Source of the DNA: Siphonodentalium dalli
Taxonomy: Eukaryota; Mollusca; Scaphopoda; Gadilida; Siphonodentaliidae
Assembly (NCBI GenBank): GCA_032622095.1
Contig: CP136069.1
Location: forward strand, 109,644,278 to 109,708,277
Reading direction: 5' to 3'
DNA length: 64,000 nt
Every line of letters begins with the position of its first letter. The first letter of the stretch is position 1. The translations under genes were made by a program, and so were the position numbers. Below the pieces are notes generated by a model, which was not told the DNA's origin, did not search any database, and saw nothing but the letters and a program-made list of their open reading frames with translations. Positions 1 to 11,180 of this stretch are shown here, piece after piece.

Positions 1-245
1 AAAATTTGCAAAAACAGTGAAAAACTCCCCTGCGACGTCAGCGGTAAACTCCGCTGTTATTAGATAAAAACTCCGCTGGGCGAGAGCACAATCTCCGATG
101 AGCCCAATGCTGAAAGAGGAGCGGTAAACTCCGCTGTCTGGCTGTTTAATATTGCAGAACAAAACTCCGTTCCGACGAGAGTGATGAGGTTCAGAGCTGA
201 AAGACCACTCTGGTATAAAACTCCGCTAGTTTAAACCTACTGGAG
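1..245. repeat. Degenerate aaactccgct repeat cluster
   Basis: About seven copies of a core close to aaactccgct lie at irregular spacing. The same core recurs at 2,631-2,820 and, inverted, at 3,480-3,575, so this is probably a stray terminus of the same foldback family. From 245 to 604 I see only AT-rich sequence. Confidence 0.6.
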
Positions 246-604
246 AAACTCTAGGTATAAAATAAAGTCCACAGATTGGCTTATCGTTATGATATAGTAA
301 AATATAGTAAAACTCAGTCAGGATTCATGGCCTATATATATCTGGGGCAAGTGAATACTATATCACAAGATCAGTTCTCAAAATAATATTATCTGGAATA
401 TCATCAAAATTTATAAGCGGACTTAAAAATGTGTAGTGGTGGGCGGTATTTCAATGTGAACTTAACTCATATAAATTCAACATATTGCGTAATATAATAC
501 GGTGACAACAGCGAAATGAAAGTCTCGATTCGTGTCATGAAAATGACTAAATGATACTTTTTATACAGTTTTTTTGCAAATTCCTTGCTAGATTGAATTA
601 CAAT

Positions 605-750
605 GGAGATAAACGTACCCTGTTTCGTTGTACATTCTGGGATTCGAGCATGAAAACAGTTTGTGAACTCGCCGGCAAGCCGGCTCGTTCACAAACTGTT
701 TTCATGCTCGAATCCCAGAATGTACAACTCAACAGGGTATGTTTATCTCC
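605..750. repeat. Long hairpin (64-bp arms)
   Basis: Arms 605-668 and 687-750 are reverse complements with about three mismatches in 64 bases. The 18-base spacer holds the self-complementary gccggc twice. No transposase is present. It is a foldback MITE or a recent inverted duplication. Apparent ORFs over it are only arm translations. Confidence 0.85.
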
Positions 751-903
751 TAATTATTTATGAACATTATCAATTATCGAGTCCTTGTTCATGGGAATGG
801 GAGTCTGAAAATGCATCTTCTAGTAGGACTTCGAGAGTTTTCAGGCTCTAAATTGTTGGCGCCTGATATCTTGACAAATTTAAATGGGTCTTTTCAGCCA
901 CAT

Positions 904-1003
904 GTCCCGAGAACAAAAATTGACCCCACCCACCCCCAATAATACTTAATCCTATAGATAGGATTAAGTATTATTGGGGTGGGGTCAGTTTTTGTTTTGG
1001 GGG
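904..1003. repeat. Second hairpin (about 45-bp arms)
   Basis: An AT-rich centre around cctatagatagg is flanked by arms reading taatacttaatcct / aggattaagtatta and continuing into C-rich/G-rich blocks (gaccccac / gtggggtc). The left arm has a small extra C-rich block. It is unlike the hairpin 150 bp upstream. Confidence 0.75.
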
Positions 1004-2630
1004 ACCTGTGTGTTCAGCTGGGCCGTATTTGACTCTTTGGAATTCGACACAAAAATTGCAAAATAGGTAAAGTATATTCAAAGCGGACACAATTGTACTG
1101 TATTGTTGTTATGTTTTTATGCATGTTATGTTGTTATGCATGTCCCATTTCGTTTTAGATTATTTTTTTGATTATTTTACTGTGAAATCCTCCCTGGGCC
1201 CATATATATAATAACCCATTTTGTTTTTAAATCTGCATGGTATGATTCCCCAAGTAAACAGTTTTTCTCTAACAGTAACGTCAACCATGACGTCACTATC
1301 GAAGAGTTGCACTAAAACTTCCTGTGGCAAAATTTTGCAGATAAGAAATTTTTTATTCCATAAATATATATTATATTTTGCTCTCTTCAGTCTATATTAT
1401 ATATGTATATATTTACCCCCCCCCCCCCGCCAAATAAATTAGCTCCATAATCACCACTGTTTAGTCAGTCTGATCGGCTGAACAAATTTATGCAGATTCG
1501 TTGATATATAGGCCTATTAATACCTGTTGCGTGTTCGACAAGCTCAACGATTCGGCATAAACAAATTATTTATAGTTATACTGTATTTTCGGTAATGAAA
1601 TTATTCATGTGTCAGCTTACATGTAGCCTATGTGTGTAACCTTGTCACCGCGGCCGTGACACGAATTGTATGACTGGTTGACCGCAAGCAACGAGAATAT
1701 AATTATGATCACTCGGTGTAACAAGTCGTTACTATATATGTATCAGTCTATTGTAGCGTTGTTACATCAAGGTCACAGCTGACCGGCGGCATCTTTGAAC
1801 TTTACGACATCGTAATGACAATGCAACTAACATGACGTTTGACTACGTTTGAGCGTTAGGTGTCAATTTCGGCATCCGCGCAAACAGGAATTTGCGTGGG
1901 CAACTCGATCAAGTCAATAATCCGTGTCCAAGTTGGAATCGAAGCACGTGTTATGGAGGGTTCCCGTGCACAACAAATTTAAACCCCCACCTGTTACTTT
2001 ATAATTAGACGGTGACGCAATAGCGAGTTGATATACGCATTGGAGATTTTTTGACACAACCTGATCTTGTCAACTGCAAATCTTGTCAAGTTGTGTGTGC
2101 ACACATATGTTGGTACATATATATATGTATAGCATATAATACTATAAATTACTTTATTAAACATATGTACTTACTGGTATATTATACATATATGTGCCTA
2201 TATCTGACAAAAAAAGATCGCGTGATACCTTCAAATTCTCAGAATATTATTATATTTCCCTTACAAGTTGAGTATGCACGCTATGGCAATAGTCAGACTG
2301 TTGTAGCAGGGGGCTGAACTCTGTCATAGGCCTATATATCGTAGGCGATACAGGGCGTACATATTAATAACAACGCCCTACCGGCTATAATTAGTCGAAC
2401 GCAATCTGTAATTGTGGGTATTGATCGCAGTGATCATCAGACGGATGGGCCGAAGATTGGTTTTCTATGGTGATTTCATGTAAAACACTCATGTACAAAA
2501 TCCCAAATCGTGTGCACATACAATTGCCTACATCTTTCAATATTAAGAATGAAATTATTGTACGCCGTCAACCGGGGCTTTGAACGAAAAAAAAAAAAAT
2601 CTGCCGTGTTTCCTATTTAATATAAACTTA
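1004..2630. other. No gene seen
   Basis: About 1.6 kb without a supportable gene. It holds a poly-C tract near 1,415-1,430 and scattered TA-rich runs. ORFs here are short and show no domain. Confidence 0.6.
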
Positions 2631-2800
2631 AGCGGAGTTTTAGGGGAAACTCAAACATGAGCGGATACATTGGAAGAAAACTCCGGTTGAAACTCGACCA
2701 AAAACTCCGATGAACATCGGAAGAAAACTCCGCCAAAAACTCGATGAACGTAATAAAAACTCCCATTGGAAACTCCGTTATAACCCCGCTCAACGTCACG
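2631..2800. repeat. aaactccg repeat cluster
   Basis: About nine copies of cores such as aaactccg, aaactcg and aaactccc at 10-25 base spacing, directly left of the 775-bp foldback. They probably belong to its subterminal region or to a related copy. Confidence 0.55.
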
Positions 2801-3575
2801 ATAAACTCCGCCGTGTTTTACGCTATTTGTGTGGTATCTACATGTATGTGGCCGATGTTATATAACAGTTTGTGTGGTATCTACATGTATGTGGCCGATG
2901 TTGTATAACAGTTTGTGTGGTATCTACATGTATGTGGCCGATGTTATATAACAGTTTGTGGGGTTTCCTCTTCCATTGGCTTAAGTAGAGGTAGTGCTGC
3001 TATTTTTTCCGATGACTGCGATAAAAATAGCACGATCTTTGCGCGTTATATTTGATGTTGACTGCAATTCAGATTTTTTAAAATACAAATGTATGGTCAA
3101 CTGGTCAAATAGGGGCCAAGTGAAGGACAGTTTCTCTCTTAATATGCTTCCTTCACAAGGACCATCAGGTCTATTTTACTGATATTTAGTATGAAGGGTT
3201 CTTTGGTGTCTGGGATTCAAATTTATTCAGATGGGGTCACCAGGTTAAATAGGGTGGGACCAGGGACATAACTATATGTCTCTATAGTAATTCTTAAAAA
3301 GTCTTCTCAAGAGAGGTTGGACTATATAGATTACATATAGTATGGAGGATCCTTTTATCTCTGTAAAACGATCCTTTTATCTCTGTAAAACGAATAGAGT
3401 AGAAAATAAAACTGCATGTGAAATTATATTTACTATATATATTTGTGAATGTCTGTCTGCCTTAGGGACCTTGTCAAATTGCAAGCGGTAAATCCGCCGG
3501 AGAACGGAGTATTTTTCTCCGCTAAAAACTCCGCTTTCCGGTCAGGTAAATAGCGTAAAACACGGCGGAGTTTAT
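2801..3575. mobile_element. 775-bp foldback element with 28-bp perfect TIRs
   Basis: Bases 2,801-2,828 (ataaactccgcc...) are the exact reverse complement of 3,548-3,575. Inside the left end are three tandem copies of a 43-bp unit, and inside the right end several inverted aaactccg cores. It has no coding capacity and I found no clear TSD. Its right end abuts the surviving part of a hAT transposase, so it may have replaced the 5' part of that gene. Confidence 0.65.
2826..2966. repeat. 43-bp tandem repeat, three copies
   Basis: The unit beginning tttgtgtggtatctacatg repeats at 2,826, 2,869 and 2,912, with a partial fourth at 2,955. Copies are almost identical, so the amplification is recent. 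Confidence 0.9.
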
Positions 3576-3577
3576 GT

Positions 3578-4259
3578 TTGATGCTGCCCACGAGAGGGAC
3601 AATGTACTGGACCCTGGTGAAAATTCATTATATGTATGGCAAACCAAGGAAATGGAGGCATACTCGCGTGTTGGGTTATATTAAAAGGGATGACTCTCCA
3701 CTGGAGTTTTGGAAATCGAACCAGTCGTCATTGCCTTTACTCACTACAACTGGGGAGGATATACTCGGTATTCAAGCGACGAATTGTTTCAGTGAGAGAG
3801 TAACGGACCAAAGGCACAGTCTCTCCAACTATAACGCGGAAACGTTAATCTGGGCCCGCAACAAATCGAACTTACTATTTCCGTCACTGGTACATACTGC
3901 AAAAGCCAATGAAATTAAGAGTGAATAGTTTGCTCGCTTAAATACCAAGTATATATACACGATTACATGTGCTAACTGCTAAGTTTGCAGCTTTTGCGAG
4001 TAAATGCAGAGATGACTTGTTAAGTCTCGTACGCTTTCCAAAACCCCAGTGAATATTTTTTCCAGGGAGATAATCGCACAAGGTGAAAACAAATCAACTA
4101 GTTAACGAATATTTTGTAACGTTTATTCATAAAATCGATGTTTATTCACTATAAATTTGTCCCAGTAATTGAAGTCAGGTTTTCTATGATTCGATTCGAA
4201 GATTCGATATCATTCGGCCGATTCGATTCGAACCAATAAGGCCGATTCGCCGGGCCCTA
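3578..4259 (+). pseudogene. 3' end of a decayed hAT transposon
   Basis: The reading frame at 3,578-3,928 (116 residues) resembles the hAT C-terminal dimerisation domain: SPLEFWKSNQSSLPLL, then ILGIQATNCFSERV, then HSLSNYNAETLIWARNK, matching the family order W-K...P-L-L...I-A/P-A-T...S-E-R-V...R-x-x-L. The stretch normally following SERV is shortened. About 330 bp downstream, an AT-rich end with repeated gattcgattcgaa ends in cgccgggccctac at 4,259, like a hAT terminus. The catalytic part is absent; the upstream side is the 775-bp foldback. It is a dead fragment unrelated to the intact hAT at 35-41 kb. No TSD can be checked because the left end is lost. Confidence 0.6.
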
Positions 4260-5129
4260 CTCTCCACCACTATGTGTGTAGGCTGTTCTATATACATGTA
4301 TGTGCTCTTTTTTTTCCTAAAAATGTCTAATCCCAAAAGATAACTGCATAGACATGTATGCAGAGTAACATGTATTAAGATAACATACACCAATCAACAG
4401 TGGAACCAAGGCTGGCTTTTACAGGACTTGGCTAATAAGAACATCGAAATGGCCGAATAAACCAATTTATTTGTTTTGAATTGAATAAAAAAGTGGTACC
4501 CAGCATACAAAATAAGGAAATAAAATGCACATTAAAGCCACATAATTCAAGAAAATATTATTGGTTATGTTGTGATAACGCTATTCGAATTTTAATTATC
4601 AACCCGATATCACCATTTCAACATGAGATGTCCGGGATCCGTTTCGTATTTTAGTCATATGTTCGGGTACGCTGGGAAAGCTTGGAGGAACGATAATGGG
4701 AATTTACTTTAAGGAATTCCTAATAGGGAACTGAAGAGATAACTTCCTGTTTTGTAAAATATTACGATTTATGTACAACCTCGACAAGGTAGAGTTGATC
4801 TGACCTAACGAGCGCACTAAGAGCAATTAACTTAATTGCCACATGTCAAATGTGGGGAGATAAATGCATTTTTTTTAAACAAAAAATCGAATTTTCGTTT
4901 TAGTGATAGATCACAGTGGGTGGTCTTCGGGCAATCAGATGATGGTTTACATAATAAAAAAATCTGATGTTGCCTAACTGGTAGTTATATCTATATAGTA
5001 GAGGTAATATATTTGTTTATTATATTTTAATCAAGTTGAATATTATATGGACAGTTATTCCTAGGACTGTGTCTATACATATATAGAATATATGAATTTG
5101 TTTGCAGTTGGCTCACCATACATTATGAA
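4260..5129. other. No gene seen
   Basis: AT-rich spacer between the hAT remnant and the 505-bp foldback. No ORF with a recognisable domain on either strand. Confidence 0.6.
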
Positions 5130-5634
5130 GGTATGCGGCTTATACGGACCCTGGCTCTTACGGACCCTGGCTCTTACGGACCCTGGCTTTTACAGATCAC
5201 CGGCTGATACGGACCCTGGCTTATACAGACCCCGGCTCATACGGACCTCAATTAAAATATGCAATTTTCAAACTTATATTTATAAATTAATTGAGAATTT
5301 CGGTGATTTTTTTGGTGATTTTCAAACTTATGAATTTAACCGATTTTTTTCGGTGATTTTCAAACTTATTATCTGAACTAGTGAAAGAAGCCGCCAAGCT
5401 GGACGCCCCAGTTTAGATAATGTTCGTCTGATGTAACGTTCTTCCATTTTTTTTGTCATCATATTTTTGTTATCTCAGTGTATATGTTGTCGTCAGTATT
5501 TTAATTTATTTAAATAAACATAAAAAATAAAATTGTATATTTTAATTGAGGTCCGTATGAGCCAGGGTCCGTATAAGCCGAGGGTCCGTATAAGCCAGGG
5601 TCCGTAAGAGCCAGGGTCCGTATCAGCCGGCATT
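5130..5634. mobile_element. 505-bp foldback element with 9-bp TSD (MULE-like MITE)
   Basis: The element is flanked by perfect 9-bp direct repeats cattatgaa at 5,121-5,129 and 5,635-5,643. Both arms consist of 17-18 bp repeats around tacggaccctggct, in opposite orientation (roughly 5,139-5,255 and 5,540-5,630). The middle is AT-rich with a repeated ggtgattttcaaactta. A 9-bp TSD with subterminal arrays fits a non-autonomous Mutator-type element; the family call is inference. The ORF at 5,092-5,376 merely crosses the repeat. Confidence 0.75.
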
Positions 5635-5798
5635 CATTATGAATATGATTACCAATATAGCGTTCTTAATCACGTGGTTGGATACGGGACGCGCCGCCAT
5701 GTTGGAGGTATGGCAGCTATACACAAGCGCTGAGTTAATAGGATTACCGGTAATTAAGAAACCTATTTAACCTCTCGCTATGGCTTCACGGGGTTTAA

Positions 5799-6542
5799 TT
5801 GCAATATTTGCCAACACAGTTAACAAACATGAACAAGAAATACATCGAAACATTAGACAAGCCGACTAGGGAGCGATATTTATCAAAAATATCACTTGTT
5901 GACAACATCGATCCGTATGTTTTACCTAAAACAGAATGGAATGTTGACTCGGAACTTTTGCCAAACGTTACCTATCCGGACATTGTCAATTACATGTTGT
6001 ACACGAAAAGTGCCCACACATTGAAGGAATTAAAAAGTTACAAGGGACTTGAGGCAAATAATCAGTTCGTTTGCGGTTGGGTAACCGATATCCATTCGAA
6101 AACTGTCGGACCGAGATTGATCGTCGCCGGTCGGGTACTTCATTCACAAAGTATTAGCAAGACTGCTCTTCGACCATGGATTATTTCCGAAAAAGACGGT
6201 GAGATTCTTGCGGCACATTGTGACTGCATGGCAGGGCTGGGAGAAGCATGCACTCACGTTGGAGCAATATTGTTCGCGATCGAGGCAACAGTTAAATTTT
6301 ACACAAGGACAGCAATTCCATTAGCACCAGTGAATAATCAAGATGCTGATCATTGTGAAACAAACGCTGAACTCTTTTGTTATTGCCAGACTCCACATAC
6401 TGATGGCGAAAAGTATGTTGGTTGTGATAATTCAGACTGTGGATATAAGTGGGTACATTTCAAATGTGCCGGGCTGAAATCTAATCTAAGAGGCAAATGG
6501 TATTGTTCAAGATGTAAACCGAAAACAGCAGCCAGAAACTGA
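5799..6542 (+). CDS. SWIM and PHD zinc-finger protein of an ISL2EU-like transposon
   Basis: This 247-residue open frame resembles the second protein of ISL2EU-type transposons. Residues about 35-160 carry the usual SWIM-protein body (NNQFVCGWV, LHSQSISKTALRPWIISEK, CDCMAGLGEACTHVGAILF); zinc ligands are C141, C143, C151 and H153. Residues 190-240 form a PHD finger: C194, C196, C209, C214, H220, C223, C236, C239, with WVHFKCAGL and GKWYCSRC. Related proteins usually carry a long YqaJ-type nuclease domain between or after these parts. Here SWIM joins PHD after about 40 residues, so the nuclease is missing, perhaps by in-frame deletion or intron loss. M1 and M11 are both possible starts. Likely nuclear, with a role in transposition that is only inferred. 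It converges on the transposase relic to its right. Confidence 0.75.
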   Translation: MQYLPTQLTNMNKKYIETLDKPTRERYLSKISLVDNIDPYVLPKTEWNVDSELLPNVTYPDIVNYMLYTKSAHTLKELKSYKGLEANNQFVCGWVTDIHSKTVGPRLIVAGRVLHSQSISKTALRPWIISEKDGEILAAHCDCMAGLGEACTHVGAILFAIEATVKFYTRTAIPLAPVNNQDADHCETNAELFCYCQTPHTDGEKYVGCDNSDCGYKWVHFKCAGLKSNLRGKWYCSRCKPKTAARN

Positions 6543-7172
6543 TATTGTTTCATTTGCGAATTTGTGTTGGCATATCGTCTCAATATTGTTGATAACCATT
6601 ATGCTATTGTTAATTGTTGTTATGTTTAGAAATAAAATTATCACAAGCGCTAACCTTATGATTTTTTTTAATGAATGCTCTTGTAAGTGAGAAAGGTTTT
6701 TCACACTTTGACTTGACAATTGTACGCAAGGCGAAAGAAGGATTAATTGAGGGAGTACTTATCCCACCCTTTGTGAATTCACACCTTCCGGGTGTAATTA
6801 CTAATTACCCCACCAGGTGGATGTGTAAATTGGGGAGGCTAAGTACGTCTTATCAACAATCCTTCTGTCATCATTGTTTAAACTGGATTTAACTCTATGG
6901 TCAGCAACTTTAGGTTTTTCACACTCAGATTGTGTAATTATGTACTTAAAATTTGGATTTAAGGTTTTATTCAAACAAAGAATAATATGGTTAATATCAA
7001 CAAATAAATAAGACATAGAGAAGCAGCACATTAATATTTTGACTGACAATTTGAGCTGAGCAATGAATGTCAATCAAATGCCACAACAGACTGACACAAA
7101 TTAGTAATCGCACAGCAAACATGTACGATCTTGTCAATGAATGGCAATCCATCCTCTCCATTTAACACAAAG
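6543..7172. other. Spacer between convergent transposon genes
   Basis: AT-rich sequence between the SWIM/PHD stop and the C-terminal end of the transposase. Probable 3' UTRs: an aataaaatt near 6,630 could serve as a polyadenylation signal for the + gene. No further gene seen. Confidence 0.45.
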
Positions 7173-7830
7173 TCAGCTGGTAGTATTTCTCGCATTATTC
7201 TGCATTATTGGGAATTTATTTTTCACTAAGCCAATTACTGGTTCAACATGAATTCGCACGTTGGCAATATCCCTGGTTGTTTCAACATCCAGAGCACTCA
7301 ACTGTGCTTTTCCTTTAGTGAAGGCAGGAATTTTCACTGCACATTTAAGTCCCACTGCCTCTTGAATGTCAAATCCTCGGTCAGCTAATACAAGATCACC
7401 AGGTAACAGTTTGTCCAAGAAGCCAGAGTCATCAATTATGAATTTGTCGCTGCATCTACCACCATACGCACTTGAAATGAATGAAGTTGTCCCTTGAGGT
7501 GTTATTCCAATGAGAAATTTAACTGTGTTATGGTGCTTATACTGCGACCAGGTCGCTGTTCTCGCTTGTAGATTAGATGGTCTTTCCATGAAAATTTCAA
7601 AACAGGTTCATCTCTTTCTGGCCACATAATTAACTTTCTGAGTCTCAAGAAGAATACGAAGGTTTCTTGAAATTGTAAACTTTGAAACACTAAACAGATA
7701 GGCAAGGAACTGAAGTGATATGTTCATACGGAACTTCATAAGCACAATCAGGAACTTTTCAAATTTAGTCATGCGAGATTGATGGCCATATGGGATGTCT
7801 TTTTCCAAACGAGAGGCCGACGTGATCGGC
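7173..7830 (-). pseudogene. DDE_Tnp_4 (Harbinger/ISL2EU-like) transposase, broken
   Basis: Read on the minus strand, 7,830-7,608 gives the helix-turn-helix segment that precedes this nuclease family (MTKFEKFLIVLMKFRMNISL, LFSVSKFTISR). Another frame then gives LIMWPERDE, and 7,589-7,173 gives the catalytic core: [43 protein letters not shown] and [19 protein letters not shown]. The second catalytic Asp (LADRGF) and the Glu (IHVE) are present. Between WPERDE and ERPSN about 30 residues carrying the first catalytic Asp are missing, and the reading frame changes. The protein therefore cannot be a working transposase. The N-terminal THAP part lies 2 kb to the right beyond an insertion. Confidence 0.75.
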
Positions 7831-7859
7831 AGATGTTTAACCCATACCTTGGCGATAAC

Positions 7860-9828
7860 GATTAGCTATTTTCATAAATCCTTACACCAACCTTTTCAAC
7901 AATTCACACCTTACTATTAAAGCTACTCGATCCGATTAAGCACCCCTCAGTTACTATTTATTTGGCTTCGGGGGTAACAAATATTTTATTCAAATCGAGG
8001 AACCCATTCATCAAATTCAGAGTAAGCAGATATCAATTTATAAAATCCATTATCTTTAACCACCTGGAATATTTAGTGGCCGTATGAAAGTCGATGAAGA
8101 TGGATAACACTAAAATCAAGTGGCTTTTTTGTGTCAGATATATGACAAAGCAGCCAAATTTCATTGTACAAAATGTTGATAAATAACAGGTTTTGGGCAA
8201 TTTTATACTATAGTGGACTGTGGTTAGCATTATTTTTGGGCAATTAATCGATTCTGATAACTGAAGCGGAATTGTTGTTGGAATCTGATGATATGGGGAC
8301 CATCGGATTGAGTACCTTTAAGTTCACAAGTGGCATTGGCCTTATTGGGCACCTTCCATATGAACATGGATATGGCATTTGATTCCAACCGATTAAGTCA
8401 GTTTAAAATAGATATATAGTCTAGTCAGATTGAAAATAGATTCATTACATTGGATAGCATACTGTATGACCATGGAATGGGTAGGGTTAATTTTCTTCTA
8501 AGCTAAACATTGGAAAGATATAATGTATGTAAACAGTGGAAATATAATTAATGTTATGGTTAATATCTTCAAACCAATCGATACCAAAATCTATACAGGT
8601 GAAGAATGTATCAGCATTAACATGGATGCAATTATATATATAGTGATCATGTGAAAAATATCTAGTTATCACATTGTGTCAACAAGATTGGTGGAGGATG
8701 TTAATATTTTTAAGCAAATAAACCAAATGATCCTCACTATGCAGGTTAGGGGTGTGTTATCATAAACTATGCCAAGAACTATAAACATAATCAATGGAAA
8801 TATTTGAGTTATGAAATCGGATAGAATGGGGTTAATCTTACCCAAACTAATGAACTGATAAACACAAAAAAGTCTATGAAAAGCATGTCATTGGATTTAG
8901 CAAAACCCACACAATAAGCCAGTCCCTAATGTCATGAACCTATTACAACAAAGGGGTTAACTCAATATTGCACAGAAAAGCAGAACTAGCCCGAGTGTAA
9001 TCAATTAGCTTTGACAGGTTTTATCAACAGACTCCCCAGAGCAATGTTATTTATCTCTATGGTATGTAGTGTCCAGTTAAACATTGCCAATAATACACTC
9101 TGTGTTATGTGAGATCTTCTCTTCTCACAGTGCAGGCTTACTTTATCAGTCACTTTAATTTTAAATGGCCATAACTCTGTTCAAATATACCCTATCAAAC
9201 TCAAATTCGAACCTGATCTGTATTTCGGGATGAGGACCATATGTACCAAATTTGGTGCTGATCAGATGAAAAATATTTAAGTCAACACAGCTTGGAAGTT
9301 GGATGAATTCTATTTAAAAACAAGAGCAGAAAGGGTTAACTAAACGATACCAAAAAACATACAGATAAAGAACGTGCTAAGAAAAACCTAGGTAAGAAAT
9401 ATGAGGCATATCAGACGAAAATTGTTTGACTTAGATGCATCAGATAGCATTTGTGTGCAGGGTTAATTATTTTCTAAACCGATCAACCAATCGATACCAA
9501 AAACTATACAAGTGAGGGGTGTGTCATTATAAACCTATATATCAAATATGAACACAATCGGACAAAAAATACTTAAGTTATGGCATCGGATAGAACATGA
9601 CTATGTGTGGATGCAAAGTGTTAATAATTTCTAAACCGATCAATACCAAAAACTATACAGGTGAGAAGTGTGTCATCATAAAGATGCACATAAAATTTGA
9701 ACACGATAAAAAATATTTGAGTAAATGAATCGGATAGCAAGTGTCTACGGACAGACGGAAGGACGAACGACGGTTGATCCGGACGTCGGCATTATGTGTA
9801 CCATACATGGTATGGGTACACATAAAAA
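7860..9828. mobile_element. Tandem-repeat element inserted in the transposase gene
   Basis: From about 8,430 to 9,760 diverged units of roughly 170-200 bp recur. Each carries variants of gggttaat, taccaaaaactatacag, gtgtgtcat and aatatttgagttat...atcggata, best seen at 9,470 and 9,630. The right end has a purine-rich tract (cggacagacggaaggacg), then a hairpin at about 9,794-9,824 (atgtgtacc / ggtacacat) followed by aaaaa. The array at 34.7-43.1 kb ends the same way. The layout resembles bivalve pearl or Helentron-like elements; that assignment is inference. The left boundary is uncertain. Confidence 0.5.
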
Positions 9829-9829
9829 T

Positions 9830-10251
9830 TGAACAAGCCCATGGGATGAGCATCACATAGTTCTGAATCTGGTTCTTCATTTCCACCTTCAGCTGATAAG
9901 TTTCCAACCTCAGAGTCTGCATGTCATCCCATATTTCATGGGGGACATCTGGACGACATGTAGCCATCTGTTTATCTAATCGGCCAAGATGAGTGAATTT
10001 ACACGTAGATGACGACTGGTGATTTTCAACTCCAAGGTCAGCGATGCTTCGATGTGGATAATCGGTCGATAAGCTCAGCATTGCATTGGCTGATTCAGAT
10101 GTTGTCCTTCGTTTTTTAACACGATCATACCTATCAACTTTCTTGGCACTGGTGGGTGTTTGGTCAATGGCATGCTCCAGGATGTTCATATTGAGCGATG
10201 GGACCCAATCAGGATTGGATGTGTCGTACTAGTATAACTCTGCAGGCTTGC
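9830..10251 (-). pseudogene. THAP-transposase exon 2 remnant
   Basis: On the minus strand an acceptor (ttccacag) precedes 10,251. Joining to the exon at 10,657 in phase gives GKPAELY, a stop (tag), then YDTSNPDWVPSLNMN, matching the tail of a THAP domain and the NPDWVPTLN-type segment seen in THAP transposases. It continues open for about 130 residues (KVDRYDRVKKRR..., then a charged helix LRLETYQLKVEMKNQI) until the inserted tandem-repeat element at about 9,830. Phase and content match the DDE core at 7.2-7.8 kb, so both are probably parts of one gene. The in-frame stop marks it as decayed. Confidence 0.5.
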
Positions 10252-10656
10252 CTGTGGAAGATATGAATAAACATCAAGGAAACTTTAATCCGACATGTGG
10301 ATTGTGATTTGAAAAAATAAATAATACAAAGACATAATTATCGCCACCGATCTAGGAACTTAATGAACATAAGTTTAACAAATGAAATTATGTAACAATA
10401 TAGCGATCTACTAGTATAGGGACTAAATTATACCAAATGGGAGCAACAACGTTTACGCAAATCAACAAGAAATTACCGTTTTTGACACTAAGCTATTGTG
10501 TAGTTGGCAATGACAGTGGAACGTACATGTTGAGTTGTTGCATCGATTAGGTTTGTTGTAATCCCGGCCGTAACGGCGAGATTATTCAGACATCTACATG
10601 TAACACAATATGGGATAATACCATAAATTGTCTAAGATTTAGTTTTCTATACATAC

Positions 10657-10876
10657 CATTTATAAAATGTCAGGAACATACTCGTGAGTATTTTGAAGTT
10701 GATTCTTTCCTGTCTAATTTAGCAATCCAAGCTGTCCAACGTTGTGTAGATAATTCCAAAGTTTGCTGTCCCTGATGCGATATAATCGAAGGAATCCGAT
10801 AAAATGACCACAAATGTACGCCATTTTCACAACAATCCTTCGCTGTATGCGCACAACCATTAACAAAATAATACAT
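10657..10876 (-). pseudogene. THAP-domain exon 1 of the same transposase
   Basis: Minus-strand frame from ATG at 10,876 reads VNGCAHTAKDCC, GVHLWSFYRIP, RWTAWIAKLDR and SKYSRVCS, a recognisable THAP zinc-finger order (C..C, then conserved W, then SRVCSxHF). A tga stands where the conserved Asp of S-D-H-F is expected; the next codons read HFIN before a good donor (aatg|gtatgt). The exon is otherwise complete, so the lesion is a single codon. THAP domains bind DNA and would recognise transposon ends. Confidence 0.6.
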
Positions 10877-11049
10877 GATACACTAAAGAGAGACACTTGA
10901 TTATACTGAACTCCGCACACACGTGTGTTTGTTTATACTTATTGCTACCTCCAACATGCATGCTGGGATTAGTGACGTCACACGGAATCGCTCTATTATA
11001 GTCTATAGGCAATACCAGTCAATGAATATGCTGAATTCTACCCGTGAAA

Positions 11050-11180
11050 CAGTTTGCGATTACAAAACGTGTACTGGTACGGGTAGTTACCCGTAGGGTA
11101 CTGCGTTATGCAGTAGGTCCCTAGATTTGCGTAGGTCTCCGTAGGTCACTCAATTCGCGTAGGTCCCCGCAGTATATTAG
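11050..11180. repeat. Dispersed repeat, inverted copy at 51,930-52,055
   Basis: About 130 bp including gcgtaggtctccgtagg and gtcactcaattcgcgtagg recur in reverse complement near 51,930-52,055 with a few small indels. The copies share cgggtag, gcgttatgcagta and tccctagatttgcg. No coding content. Confidence 0.75.

Larger units (their letters stand above)
5655..11000. mobile_element. ISL2EU/Harbinger-like two-gene DNA transposon, decayed
   Basis: Two convergent genes lie between related inverted ends: catgttggaggta at 5,698-5,710 and its exact complement at 10,946-10,958, with weaker similarity extending outwards to about 5,655 and 11,000. The left gene encodes a SWIM protein on +. The right gene encodes a THAP plus DDE_Tnp_4 transposase on -. 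From established knowledge, ISL2EU-type elements pair such a transposase with a SWIM/YqaJ-type second protein. The transposase is broken, and a tandem-repeat element sits inside it. Element ends are approximate. Confidence 0.65.

Noticed and set aside
3578-3928. Independent host gene at 3.6 kb
   Set aside because: The reading frame matches the hAT dimerisation domain and is followed by a hAT-like terminus, so it is a transposon remnant.
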